Assembly: GCF_025499425.1 (NCBI RefSeq)
Contig: NZ_JAIMCB010000026.1
Coordinates: 1 to 37,328 of the forward strand
Direction of reading: 5' to 3'
Length of the DNA: 37,328 bases
Source of the DNA: Acidiferrimicrobium sp. IK
GTDB lineage: Bacteria; Actinomycetota; Acidimicrobiia; Acidimicrobiales; Palsa-688
Part shown: positions 1 to 7,909 of the stretch, in pieces
Numbering within the stretch: the stretch's first letter is position 1
How the letters are laid out: each line of letters starts with the position of its first letter
Notes under the pieces: model-generated
Databases searched by the model: none
What the model saw: only the letters and a program-made list of their open reading frames with translations
What the model was told of the DNA's origin: nothing
Program-made: the position numbers and the translations under genes

Positions 1-47
1 TTGACTTCTATAATAGTCGTCGTCGGCACAGTGTTTGTGGCAACATT

Positions 48-818
48 TCACCTATTGACTACGAGAGCTCTGCTATTATTCAAGCAGCATAAGGGAGTCC
101 TCCACGATCTCAGGGGAAGCTCACTGGGCCGGGCGCACCCCGCTGGCAGGTTGGCGACCGCTCGGGCGATCAGGCTGGCAGCGGCGGGACGGGGATCATC
201 GGCGCCCGAACCCAGATCGGCGGCCAACACCACCCCGGCTTCGGCCCAGGTGGCCGGATGCGCACGACCGACCCGCCGTCCCTCATAGTTCCATGCCACG
301 CCTTCCTTCTTCGAGCCGTAGGTCTCGATGTCGGTGCCGTCCAGGTCGATCGTCGGACGGGACGCCCGCAGCCGGGCCCGGCGATGCTCTGGGAGGGCGT
401 CAACCCACCGCCCGATGAGAGTTCCGATCGCCATCTCGATCCTGGCGAACGCCTTGTCGTCCAAGCGGTCAGCGGCGAGCGCGAACGTCGATGCCGCCGG
501 CGGAGAGGGGACCGCCCGCAACCCCGCACCCGCCACATCCGCGCGGAGATGATCCAGATCACACATGAAGTCCCCGCCGGCGAGCATCGACTCCGCCATC
601 GACAACAGGACTGCCCCGACACCCAGACCCCGCCGGCGGTGCTTCAACCAGCCCACCGTGCCATCGACACAAGCGGTGACACCCAGCACCCGGTCGACCT
701 CCGCCACCAGACACAAACCGGCCCGGGCGGTCACCGACGGATCCGGCTCCCCGATGATCACACGCCGCCGTCTCCGGGCCTCTACCATCTTCACCGAACG
801 GGTGGCCTTTCTCTCCAA
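48..818 (-). pseudogene. IS1380-family transposase, N-terminal half (truncated)
   Basis: This reads as the first half of an IS1380-group DDE transposase. After a short basic leader come the family segments EVDRVLGVTACVDGTVGW and, near residues 155-170, TIDLDGTDIETYGSKKEG, which holds the first catalytic Asp. Family-like sequence continues to about ARAVANLPAG (near position 140). The last 30 or so residues to the stop at 48 do not resemble the family, and the base composition becomes AT-rich. The second Asp and the Glu of the DDE triad are absent, so the product cannot be an active transposase. The 3' part was lost to a deletion or another insertion at the window edge. It is not the other half of the IS1380 fragment near 6.1-6.9 kb: both contain the first-Asp region and their sequences differ. 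Confidence 0.8.
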
Positions 819-933
819 CAGTCACTGACTCTCGACAAGCCAGATTCTGTTGGGAGACTAGGCCCCCGTCGCGGATGATCCCCGATCAGCCCACCACTAC
901 CTGTGGATCTAGACATCCCACGGTTCCAACTCG

Positions 934-2157
934 TCAAGCGGCTTCGGGAATTTTCTGGTCGGTGCGGTGGCCCCAGGCGACTGTCTCGTCGTAGGTGCTG
1001 CGGTGTTCGAGGCAGCCATGGAGGATGCCGACGAGGCGGTTCCCGAGGGCTCGGAGGGCGGCGTGGTGGGTGTCACCGGCGGCCCGGCGGGCGTCGTAGA
1101 AGCTTCGGGCGCCGGGTGAGGCGGTGAGGCTGGCGAACGCCCACAGGTAGATCGCATCGGCGAGGCGCTGGTTGCGGGCATAGCGGGCCAGCACGACCCG
1201 TTTGGTGCCCGATGCCCGGGTGATAGGTGACGTGCCCGCGTAGTTCTTGCGAGACTTGGCGGTGCCATACCGGTTCGGTTCGTCGCCGAACTCTCCGAGC
1301 ACCCGGGCTCCGAGGACGGTCCCCAGTCCTGGCAGGGATCGGACCACCTCGGCGTCCGGGTGCTTGTCAAAACCCGCTTCGAGCTCCCCGGCGAGGACGG
1401 CGGTCTGAGCGACCATGGCGGCGATCACCGCCACACTTGCGGACACCGATGCCCCCATGGCCGTCGAGACCGCAGCCGGCGCAGCGAGTTGCGGTGCCCG
1501 CAAGACCGCCTGGATCTCTCCGGCGCGTTGGTCGACCCGTCGGCGCCGGCCGCCCCGGCGTAATGCGGCGGCGATCTTCGAGCTCGACAGGCCCCGGCCC
1601 AGCTCCGGCGTCGGCGCAACCCGGAGCACCTCGAGTGCATCAGTGCTGGTCAGGTCGTCGAACGCGGCAAGTGCGGCGGGGTAGAACTCGCGCAGCGTGG
1701 AACGCAACAGGTTGGTCTGGCGGCCCCGCGACCAGATCATCGACTGGTGCGCTCGGGCCAGGATCTTGACCGCCTGAACCTGTTCGGAGTCCGCCGAGAC
1801 GCTCCGATGGTTGTGGCGGTCGGTGCGGACCATGTCGGCGAGCACCTTGGCGTCGCCCGGGTCGGACTTGGCCCCCGAGGTGGAGTGGCGGTCCCGGTAG
1901 CGCGACGTCGACATCGGGTTCACCGCGAACACCTCATAGCCGGCCGCGACCAGCGCGGCTACGAAGAGGCCCCGGTCGGTCTCGATCCCGACCACCACGT
2001 CGCTGGGCTCGTTGACGTGGAAGCCGACCATGTCATGGAAGCGGGCGATGCCCTCCACGCCCTCGGGCAGCCGGCCGCCCGCCAACCGCTTGCCGGCCTC
2101 GTCCTGCACGTACACGTCGTGGTGGGCCTCAGCCCAGTCCACCCCTACGAAGATCAT
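934..2157 (-). CDS. IS110-family transposase (DEDD recombinase)
   Basis: The 407-residue protein has the two IS110 domains. The N-terminal RuvC-like domain starts MIFVGVDWAEAHHDVYV and carries the DEDD tetrad: Asp7, Glu59 (VVVGIETDRG), and Asp99 and Asp102 in KSDPGDAKVL. The C-terminal transposase_20 domain has SLPGLGTVLGARVLGEFG at about 274-291 and AGTSPITRASG at about 307-317, where the family places its catalytic serine. I chose the ATG at 2157 because the DEDD domain begins there and AGGAG lies a few bases upstream; a longer frame adds 19 residues that do not look like IS110. Length and motifs are complete, so the gene is probably functional. Known IS110 enzymes act with an RNA guide encoded in the element. 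Confidence 0.92.
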   Translation of the reverse strand: MIFVGVDWAEAHHDVYVQDEAGKRLAGGRLPEGVEGIARFHDMVGFHVNEPSDVVVGIETDRGLFVAALVAAGYEVFAVNPMSTSRYRDRHSTSGAKSDPGDAKVLADMVRTDRHNHRSVSADSEQVQAVKILARAHQSMIWSRGRQTNLLRSTLREFYPAALAAFDDLTSTDALEVLRVAPTPELGRGLSSSKIAAALRRGGRRRRVDQRAGEIQAVLRAPQLAAPAAVSTAMGASVSASVAVIAAMVAQTAVLAGELEAGFDKHPDAEVVRSLPGLGTVLGARVLGEFGDEPNRYGTAKSRKNYAGTSPITRASGTKRVVLARYARNQRLADAIYLWAFASLTASPGARSFYDARRAAGDTHHAALRALGNRLVGILHGCLEHRSTYDETVAWGHRTDQKIPEAA

Positions 2158-2330
2158 CTGGCTCCTCTCGACCTGACCGGCACCAACACCGAGCCCGAGG
2201 ACCCCAGCAGCCACCTAATGGATCAGTGCTCGAGGCACGACATCCCACCAGCCGTCACGGGACCTCACCGACCGGCAGGGGCACGATCTAGATCTAAGGC
2301 TCGAGGCCCAGGCCAGAGGAGTGCTCACCT
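2158..2330 (-). ncRNA. Candidate bridge-RNA region of the IS110 element
   Basis: This is non-coding DNA directly upstream of the IS110 transposase. In the IS621-type branch of the family, the region 5' of the gene encodes a structured bridge RNA whose loops match target and donor DNA; its length of about 170 bases is similar to the space seen here. Two short stretches fit a guide role: GACATCCCAC at 2239-2248 is identical to 912-921 at the far end of the element, and GATCTAGA at 2285-2292 is identical to 906-913. I have not folded the RNA and no promoter was identified, so this is inference from family knowledge plus two visible matches. Confidence 0.35.
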
Positions 2331-2392
2331 GCCGGCGGCTCCGGTGACCAGCCTCGCCCAGCCCAGCAGCGAGGTGGTCGATCCCCATTAGG

Positions 2393-3508
2393 TCAGATGC
2401 CGATGCGCTGAGCCAGCAGCTCCCGGTGGTAGGTCGGGTCGCCGAAGAGCAGCTCGCTGCTCTTGGCCCGCTTGAAGTACAAGTGCGCCGGATGCTCCCA
2501 CGTGAAGCCGATCCCGCCGTGCACCTGGATGTTCTCCGCCGCGGTGTGGAAGTACGCCTCGGAGCAGTACGACTTCGCCAGGCTCGCCACCACCGGCAAC
2601 TCGTCGTTGTCCTCCCCCGCGGCCCACCCCGCGTAATAGGCGGCAGACTTCGCCGACTCCACCTCCAGCAACATGTCGGCGCACTTGTGCTTGATCGCCT
2701 GGAATGAGCCGATCGGCCGGCCGAACTGCACCCGCACCTTCGCGTACTCCACGGCCATCTCCAACACCTTCTGCGCCCCTCCGACCTGCTCGGCGGCGAG
2801 AGCCACCGCAGCCAGGTCGAGCATCTTCGCGAGGGCGGCCCAACCGCCGCCGTCGGCGCCGACGAGGCGGGCCGGCGTGCCCTCGAAGGTCAACCGGGCC
2901 TGCTTGCGGGTCTGGTCCATCGTCGACAGAGGCGTCGCCGTGAACCCCGGCGCAGCCCGGTCAACCGCGAACACCGACACCCCCGCCACGCTGCGCGCCG
3001 CGACCAGCACCAGGCTCGCCGTGTGACCGTCGAGGACGTAGAGCTTCTCGCCCGTCAACGTCCACCCCGCACCCGAGCCCGCCGCCTGCAAGGTGACACC
3101 CGCCTCGTCCCAACGACCCGACGCCTCCGCCAGCGCCACCGTGGCGATCGTCGTCCCCGCCGCGATCCCCGGCAGGTATTCCTTCTTCGCCCCGTCATCA
3201 CCCGACGCCAGCAGCAAGTTGGCTGCCAACCCCACGCTCGAGAAGTACGGGGAGCACAACAGCGCCCGCCCCATCTCCTCCAGCACCACCACCAGCTCCA
3301 CGAACGAGTAGCCCGACCCGCCGTACTCCTCCGGGATCGCCAAGCCCTGCAGACCCAACTGGTCACCCATCTGCTTCCACACCGCCGGGTCGTACCCCTC
3401 GGTGGTCTCCATCAGCCTCCGGACCTCCGCCTCGGGCGACTTGTCCTCGCAGAAGCGCCGAACGGCCTTCCGCAGCTCTTCCTGCTCGTCACTGAAAGCG
3501 AAGTTCAC
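2393..3508 (-). CDS. Acyl-CoA dehydrogenase (FadE family, possible non-catalytic partner)
   Basis: This is a 371-residue FAD-dependent acyl-CoA dehydrogenase, starting MNFAFSDEQEELRKAVRRF. It has the helical N-domain, EEYGGSGYSFVELVVVLEEMG, a middle beta domain (ALAEASGRWDE) and the C-terminal helices VRVQFGRPIGSFQAIKHK and IQVHGGIGFTWEHPAHLYFK. The start is GTG at 3508 with AGGAGG about 8 bases upstream. Neither usual catalytic Glu site looks filled: the MCAD-type site falls on Phe in SSELLFGDPT, and the IVD-type site is Ala in MLDLAAVALAAEQ. Mycobacterial steroid-degrading dehydrogenases pair a catalytic subunit with one lacking the base, so this may be such a partner, but none is adjacent. 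It probably shared an operon with the decayed DUF35/thiolase pair upstream. Confidence 0.88.
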   Translation of the reverse strand: MNFAFSDEQEELRKAVRRFCEDKSPEAEVRRLMETTEGYDPAVWKQMGDQLGLQGLAIPEEYGGSGYSFVELVVVLEEMGRALLCSPYFSSVGLAANLLLASGDDGAKKEYLPGIAAGTTIATVALAEASGRWDEAGVTLQAAGSGAGWTLTGEKLYVLDGHTASLVLVAARSVAGVSVFAVDRAAPGFTATPLSTMDQTRKQARLTFEGTPARLVGADGGGWAALAKMLDLAAVALAAEQVGGAQKVLEMAVEYAKVRVQFGRPIGSFQAIKHKCADMLLEVESAKSAAYYAGWAAGEDNDELPVVASLAKSYCSEAYFHTAAENIQVHGGIGFTWEHPAHLYFKRAKSSELLFGDPTYHRELLAQRIGI

Positions 3509-3697
3509 GATCCGGTCCTCCTAGTTTAGCCGGGGATGTGGGGTTCAGCCGGGGATGTCGTCAGGGCCTGGATGGCGCTGGGCCAACTTGGACTCCGAGA
3601 CCCGGTCTTGTCGGACCATGGGCCGACCGCACGTTTGGTGAGACGTTAGCAGACGGTTGTCTCGAGCACACGGTTGTCTCGCCGGTAGATGGCCGCC

Positions 3698-4103
3698 TCA
3701 GCCGGGGGGCTCCGCCCAGACGAGCGAGAAGTCCTCGGTCTGGCGGCTCCGCCCGGAGCTGCACCTGCAAGCCGACCCCGACGTCACCGGGGGGCAGCGT
3801 GGTGGCGGCGAGCAGGCGCGTCCCCTCGGGCAGCTCGACGACCAGCGTGGCGTAGGGCGCTCGGGCCTGCCAGCCGGGATCCATGCTCCGGTGGCTCACC
3901 ACGAAGCTCACGACCGAGCCTTGGCCCGCGACCGGCTCGAAGCTTGCCGAGCGCGAGTGGCAAGCCGGGCAGAAGCGGCGGGCGGGTGCCTCCAGCGGCC
4001 GCATTCGCCACAACGCTGGACGCACACCTGCCCGGCCGTGACCATGGAGCGGTACCACTCGAGGGTCAACCATTCGGCGGCCGGGCGCGTAGGTGCCAGT
4101 CAT
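3698..4103 (-). pseudogene. DUF35 / Zn-ribbon OB-fold protein (frameshifted)
   Basis: The pieces of a DUF35-type acyl-CoA-associated protein are present but lie in different frames. The N-terminal helix and first zinc knuckle read AEWLTLEWYRSM and QRCGECGRWRHPPA in one frame. The second knuckle and the OB fold (RFCPACHSRSASFEPVAG, then VVSFVVSHRSMDPGWQ and LLAATTLPPGDVGVGL) are in another. The end, TEDFSLVWAEPPG followed by TGA at 3698, needs a third shift near 3735. ATG at 4103 overlaps the upstream thiolase stop as ATGA, the usual coupling of such pairs. DUF35 proteins bind thiolases and related enzymes and help channel acyl-CoA. Several indels make a functional product unlikely unless they are assembly errors. 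Confidence 0.75.
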
Positions 4104-4263
4104 CTGTCCCGCCCCAGGATGGCGACGCTGCCGTCCCCGAGGTCGCCGTAGCCGGTCACCAGGGCTGTCTCGGTGGTGGTACCTGCGCAGCGCCGGCGGT
4201 GTGGCGGAGCTGGCGGAGCTGGCGGAGCTGGCGGAGCGCCTCTACCACGTGGTTGAGCCCCCA
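4100..4263 (-). pseudogene. Thiolase-family protein, C-terminal remnant
   Basis: Read on the minus strand from the transposon end, GLNHVVEALRQLR is followed by expanded LRQ repeats and then, after a frameshift, ETALVTGYGDLGDGSVAIL and a stop at 4100. This is the characteristic C-terminus of SCP-x-like thiolases, which end in a HVVEAVRQLRG...VALVTGYG...GAIL pattern. The rest of the gene, including the catalytic Cys, has been replaced by the transposon that begins at about 4264. The stop overlaps the DUF35 start by 4 bases. A thiolase with DUF35 and an acyl-CoA dehydrogenase points to a former beta-oxidation operon here. Confidence 0.65.
4202..4237. repeat. Four tandem copies of a 9-bp unit (TGGCGGAGC)
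   Basis: Four perfect copies of TGGCGGAGC lie inside the thiolase remnant. Because the unit is a multiple of three, it adds LRQ repeats to the VEALRQLR helix without shifting frame. The frameshift in this gene lies just beyond the repeat. The likely origin is replication slippage. Confidence 0.9.
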
Positions 4264-4281
4264 TGTCCGTGGCCATGAGGA

Positions 4282-4344
4282 AGTCCCCGCTGGTGGCCAG
4301 TTGAGGTAGTCGCTGGTGGCCACGGGAGTCCCCGCTGGTGGCCA
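4282..4344. repeat. Three direct repeats at transposon end (transposase-binding-site type)
   Basis: AGTCCCCGCTGGTGGCCA occurs at 4282-4299 and 4327-4344, with a shorter copy AGTCGCTGGTGGCCA (three C's missing) at 4308-4322. Spaced same-orientation copies just inside an element end are what multi-site transposases (IS21, Tn7 and Tn5053 types) bind. Confidence 0.85.
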
Positions 4345-4467
4345 TGGGAAGTTGTTGCCGGCTGGTTTGAATGGTCATGCTTCGGCGGGTTTGAGCGAGG
4401 ATGGTTCGGCGTCGGGGGTGTTGACCGTCGTGCCGGCGCCGGTTGTCGGCCGGCGCCGGCGGGGTGG

Positions 4468-5286
4468 TCATTCGTTGCGGGTGAGTTCGGCGACGGCTTT
4501 TTTGGCGCAGGTGTCGTCGACGAGGGCTTTGCCTTCGGCGGCTGCAGCGATGAGCGCGGCGACGGCCGCGTTGTTGAGTTGTCGGGGCAGGCCGTTGGCG
4601 ACGCGGTGGAGTCGGGCGACGGCGTCGTCGGCGATGAGAGGATCGCTGCGCCCGGCGAGGCCGAGGTGATGGATCAGGTAGGCGGCTGACTCGGCGAGGT
4701 CCATGGGTTTGATGGTGTAGCGGGTGGCGATGCGCTGGTCGAGGGCGGCGAACACGCCCATGCGTAGTTGGCGGCTGAGCGTGGGTTGGCCGACCAGTAT
4801 CCCGGCGAAGGGACTGGCCGAGTCCATCTCGGCGTTGGTGAGTAGGCGGATCTCTTCGAGTTGGGCGGGGGTGAGGAGGTGGGCCTCGTCGATGATGATC
4901 ACGACCCGGCGATGTCGTTCTGCTTCTTCGGCGGCGAGCAGGGCGGCGGCTTGGGCCATGACCTCGACTTTGTGGAACCGGGGGGCGGCCCCGAGCGCGG
5001 AGACGATCGTGACATACAGGCCGCGTGTCCCGAATGCGGGGTTGGCGACGTAGACGACTAGGTGCGCGGCCGGGTCGAGGGCGGCCGCCGCGGCGCGCAC
5101 CGCCGCGGTCTTGCCGGCGCCGACGTCGCCGGTGATCACGCCGAGGGCTGACTCTCCGACACAGAAGTTGATTCGGGCGACGGCTTCGGCGTGGGCTGGT
5201 CGGGCGTAGAGGTCTTTGGCCGGGATGGTCTTGGAGAACGGGGTGCGGGCGAAGCCGAAGTGGGTGACCCACGGAGCCCGGTTCAC
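4468..5286 (-). CDS. TniB/ExeA-like AAA+ ATPase of transposon
   Basis: The 272-residue AAA+ ATPase begins MNRAPWVTHFGFARTPFSK, the usual ExeA-like opening. Walker A is GDVGAGKT at residues 53-60 and Walker B is VVIIIDEAH at about 128-136. The C-terminal lid contains RLHRVANGLPRQLNNAAVAA. Proteins of this type next to Mu-C transposases act as target-selecting or transposase-activating ATPases, as TniB, TnsC and IstB do; true secretion ExeA has a peptidoglycan-binding domain that is absent here. The GTG start at 5286 overlaps the transposase stop by 4 bases, so the two are translationally coupled. The gene itself looks intact, although its transposase is truncated. Confidence 0.85.
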   Translation of the reverse strand: MNRAPWVTHFGFARTPFSKTIPAKDLYARPAHAEAVARINFCVGESALGVITGDVGAGKTAAVRAAAAALDPAAHLVVYVANPAFGTRGLYVTIVSALGAAPRFHKVEVMAQAAALLAAEEAERHRRVVIIIDEAHLLTPAQLEEIRLLTNAEMDSASPFAGILVGQPTLSRQLRMGVFAALDQRIATRYTIKPMDLAESAAYLIHHLGLAGRSDPLIADDAVARLHRVANGLPRQLNNAAVAALIAAAAEGKALVDDTCAKKAVAELTRNE

Positions 5287-5885
5287 GACGCCGTTCCGGT
5301 GTCGAACAGGCCGAGTTGATCGCCGTCGCTGTTCGAGGCGTCGTCGCCGGGGCCGGCGAGGTCACGGAAGGAGATCGGGGTTGAGGTGACTGCCTCGTGT
5401 GCTGCTTGGACCATGCCCAGGTAGTCGACACCGGTAGCGGGTGCGGGGGCCCGGGCCGCTTGGGGCACGGCTGGGTGCACGTGGCGGCCGAGCACGAAGG
5501 GGGTGGCGACCCCGGCGGGGCGCCCGTCGATGACGACGTCGAGGCGGGTGAGGTCTTCAGGGTCATATCGCAGCTCGACTCGACGGCCGACGAGGGCGGG
5601 GTCGACGGTGTAGCGGTTTCCTGCGAGCGACACTGTGGCCGTGGCGGTCACCTTGCGGATCGCTGACCATCGGAACGCGTCGGCCATCACGGAGCGCTCC
5701 GCGGCCCGGGGCGCTCCTCCAGCCGAGAACCGGTCGAGGGGGGTCTGGTCGGTTTCGGCATGCACCCTGGCGTTGGCGACCTGCTCGGCCCAGGCCATGA
5801 ACGTGTCGTTGAGTTCGTCGAGGCTGGCGATCCCTCTCGCCTCGGCCTCGGTCAAGAACCGGTCGCGGATGTAGCGGTTCAGCCT
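5283..5885 (-). pseudogene. Mu-C/TniA-like transposase, C-terminal fragment
   Basis: The readable part runs from RLNRYIRDRF through LDELNDTFMAWAEQVANARV and HAETDQTPLDRFSAG, the end of an rve-type integrase core, into a beta-barrel Mu-C domain (ATVSLAGNRYTVDPALVGRR, VELRYDPEDLTRLDVVIDG). The C-terminus is a variable acidic tail ending LGLFDTGTAS. The catalytic DDE core, which should precede RLNRY, is missing; upstream of about 5885 the frame reads into unrelated sequence. A TTG at 5855 can open a 190-residue frame, but it lies in the middle of a conserved segment, so it is not a true start. Confidence 0.8.
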
Positions 5886-6063
5886 GGATCCACTGTCTCG
5901 GGCTGAGCGAGGGGGCGTTGTCGGGTTGCGGGCTCGGTGAGCGGGTGGGGTGCGTTCCGGCTGATTGTGGGGCGTGGTCGACTAGGGGTTCGTGGTTATC
6001 GACGTTGGGTTGTCGGCGGCTGGGTGATGGTCTGACGGGCCGCCAGGTCCGTCTGGCTGGTGG

Positions 6064-6955
6064 TCAGCCGGTGGCTGGTTGGAGGGCTCGGAGGTGCTCG
6101 AGTGCGATGGTGAACTCGGCTTTCCATGGCCAGCGGGCGGGGGCTCGGAGGGTGAGGGTCCCGGCTCGGTTCACGAGCCGGGCGGGCATGGCGACGTGAC
6201 GGATCCGATGGGTGCGCCCGACGGTGTAGGTGTGGTCGTCGGGGACCAAGTCGCCGAGCGCGGCGGTCCAGCGGATGAGGTTGTGCGCGAGGACGGCGCA
6301 CGCGAGCCAGGCGCCGTTGGCGGCGAACACGCCGGAGGGCACGTGGTCGAGCCCGGCGTTGTCTTTCAGGTCGCGGATGGCGAGTTCGACCACGGTGTGG
6401 TGGCGGTGGAACCGGTCGACAGCGACGGTGCCGGCGGCCAGGTTGGTGAGGAAGGAGTGGTGCCGCCAGGTCGGGAACAACGCGGACTGGGCTGTCTCGG
6501 CGAGACGGGTGCGGCGCACCACTAGGCGCAGACCCTTGTAGGCGCACTCGGCGACCTGGGCGGCGCCGCCGTTGTCGGTGTAGTCGATGTCGGTCCACGC
6601 GTCCTCCGCGATCCCAGCGATCGCAGCGTTGATGGCGACATTGGAGCGGACCGTCATGGTGAACCGCACCCCGAGACGGCCGAGGGTGGCGATGGTCTTG
6701 TTCGACCAGAACCCGGAATCGACCCGCACGACGATCCCTCCGGTGGCGCCGCAGGACCGGACTCTGGCGATGAGCTCCTCGACGAAACGGTTCGCGCCCC
6801 GGGCGGTGTTCGCGGAGCCTTTGCGCATCCGGGCGTGGAGGATCTCGCCGGTATCGGCCCTGGTCGCGAGTAGCGGGTGGTAGCCGAGGACCTTGGTGTA
6901 GCCGTAGGAGGCGCCGGCCTTCTTGTGTCCGTGGACCTCGCAGTCGTCGAGTGGG
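6064..6955 (-). pseudogene. IS1380-family transposase, C-terminal half (second element)
   Basis: The frame carries the body of an IS1380-type transposase: DDCEVHGHKKAGASYGYTK near the first Asp, VLGYHPLLATRADTGEILH, the second catalytic region VVRVDSGFWSNKTIATLG, and the Glu region VVELAIRDLKDNAGLDH. It ends at 6064. The first 50 or so residues of the open frame (up to SLTPPL, at about 6955) are not transposase sequence; they are the reverse strand of the adjoining IS256 end. About one third of the protein is therefore missing. It belongs to a different IS1380 branch from the fragment at the left edge. Confidence 0.85.
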
Positions 6956-6963
6956 GGTGTCAG

Positions 6964-7174
6964 GGAGTCTGTGTAAGAGGGATCCACCAACCAAATAGGT
7001 AGGCCTGGAAGCCTGCCAGTAGGAGGTGTATCTAACGTGACAGTGACTGATGAGACGACGGTAGTGGGCTCGGTGCCTGGGACCGATGATGGTGGCATCC
7101 GCGGCGGGTTGGTGCCGGAGTCGGTGATCGATGAGCTGGTGGCGAAGGTTCGGGCTGAGGGTGTGGAGCTGGTC
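6964..7174 (+). mobile_element. IS256-family (mutator) element, 5' end remnant
   Basis: A terminal repeat-like sequence AGTCTGTGTAAGAG near 6974-6987 resembles the GTGTAAAAG-type ends of IS256 elements. It is followed by AGGAGG (7021-7026) and a GTG start at 7037 encoding MTVTDETTVVGSVPGTDDG and then VPESVIDELVAKVRAEGVEL. The last segment matches the conserved N-terminus of mutator transposases, which normally continues TGEGGLLxxLTK. Family sequence stops at about 7174, where it runs into the broken third RIT recombinase. Only about 45 of roughly 400 codons remain. Confidence 0.7.
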
Positions 7175-7909
7175 AGGACAGTCGGTCGAGGCCCTTTTCG
7201 TGTACTTGGTGATGAGGCGTCGGATGGCGTCCCGGCTCAACGGGGCGCCGCGGGGACCGGGGAAGAGCGGGACGTCGGGTTGGCCGTGGCGTTCGGCCAG
7301 CCAGGGTTCGAGCACGGCGACGGTCTGGGTGGTCAGCGGCGTTGAACGATGCTTGCGGCCTTTGCCGAGACAGTCGACGTGAGCGCCGGTGCCGAGATGA
7401 AGGTCTTCGACGCGCAGCGCGATGAGCTCGGAGACCCGCAGGCCGGTCTGAGCGGCGAGGAGCAGCAGGGCATGATCGCGTCGCCCCGTCCGGCGATTGC
7501 GATCGGGGGCGGCGAGGAGCGCTTCGGTCTCAGCGACGGTGAGAAAGCACACGATCTCCTGGTCGTGGCGTTTGGGTGGGATGGCGAGGACCCGGCTGAT
7601 GGTTTGGGCGTGCTCGGGATGGCGCAGGGCCGCGAAGGAGAACAGGGAGTGGATGGCGGCGAGGCGGGCGTTGCGGGTGGCGACGCTCACGTGACGGTCG
7701 TTTTCGAGGTGGTCCAAGAACGCCGCTACCCGCTCGGCGTCGACGTGGTCGAAGTCCAGCTGGCAGGGGCCCACTCCGGTGGTCTGATGGAGGTAGCAGA
7801 GAAGGAGGCGCAGGGCGTCTCGGTACGCGGCGATGGTGTGGGCGCTCGCTCCGCGCTGGGCCAACCTCTGGGTGAAGAACGCCTGCAGGGTCGGGGCCAA
7901 CGCCGTCAC
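7175..7909 (-). pseudogene. Third tyrosine recombinase of RIT trio (C-terminus lost)
   Basis: This tyrosine recombinase starts at GTG 7909, overlapping the stop of the second recombinase by 4 bases. It has a SAM-like core-binding domain (LQAFFTQRLAQRGASAHTI, AAYRDALRLLLCYLHQT) and the start of the catalytic domain with the first Arg in AQTGLRVSELIALRVEDLHL and the KGRKHRSTPL beta-hairpin. Sequence ends after LITKYTKRASTDC at the junction with the IS256 remnant, so the HxxR, second His and Tyr motifs are missing and the enzyme is dead. A long open frame continues past the junction only because high-GC antisense sequence lacks stops. Confidence 0.85.

Larger units (their letters stand above)
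906..2330 (-). mobile_element. IS110-family insertion sequence (approximate limits)
   Basis: The element consists of one transposase gene with about 25 bp of downstream and about 170 bp of upstream non-coding DNA. IS110 elements lack terminal inverted repeats, so the ends cannot be fixed by eye. The right limit is set where a possible SDR-like start that follows the acyl-CoA dehydrogenase stops being readable. The left limit is set at a short stretch (906-921) that also occurs, in two pieces, inside the upstream non-coding region. The element lies immediately downstream of the acyl-CoA dehydrogenase and may have interrupted that operon. Confidence 0.55.
4264..5885 (-). mobile_element. Transposon remnant with TniB/ExeA-like ATPase and Mu-C-type transposase
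   Basis: This is one end of a two-gene transposon. The terminal region at 4264-4344 starts TGTCCGTGGCC and carries three spaced direct repeats. Inside lie an intact AAA+ ATPase and the C-terminal part of a DDE/Mu-C transposase. The other end, the DDE core and the second set of repeats are missing beyond about 5885, where IS1380-derived sequence begins. The architecture (transposase then ATPase, GTGA overlap, multiple end repeats) matches IS21/Tn5053/Tn7-like systems in which an ATPase selects the target. The element sits within a thiolase gene. Confidence 0.7.

Noticed and set aside
1..288. Short plus-strand frame at the window edge starting TTG
   Set aside because: After an AT-rich start it runs antisense to the IS1380 fragment, and no family pattern is visible.
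2331..2388. Start of an SDR gene after the acyl-CoA dehydrogenase
   Set aside because: ATG at 2388 reads MGIDHLAAGLG, and a shifted frame reads ARLVTGAAG, SDR-like but too short and frame-broken to call. I used it only to suggest the IS110 boundary.
4202..4344. CRISPR-like array
   Set aside because: The 9-bp units are contiguous and coding, and the 18-bp repeats are transposon end sites; there are no spacers of regular length and no cas genes.
4100..5566. A 488-codon Arg/Pro-rich minus-strand frame
   Set aside because: It overlaps the TniB-like ATPase in another frame and has shadow composition. Only its last 25 or so codons, the thiolase tail, are real.
48..6955. The two IS1380 fragments as halves of one interrupted element
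   Set aside because: Both include the region around the first catalytic Asp (LDGTDIETYG versus DDCEVHGHKKAG) with different sequences, so they are two elements.
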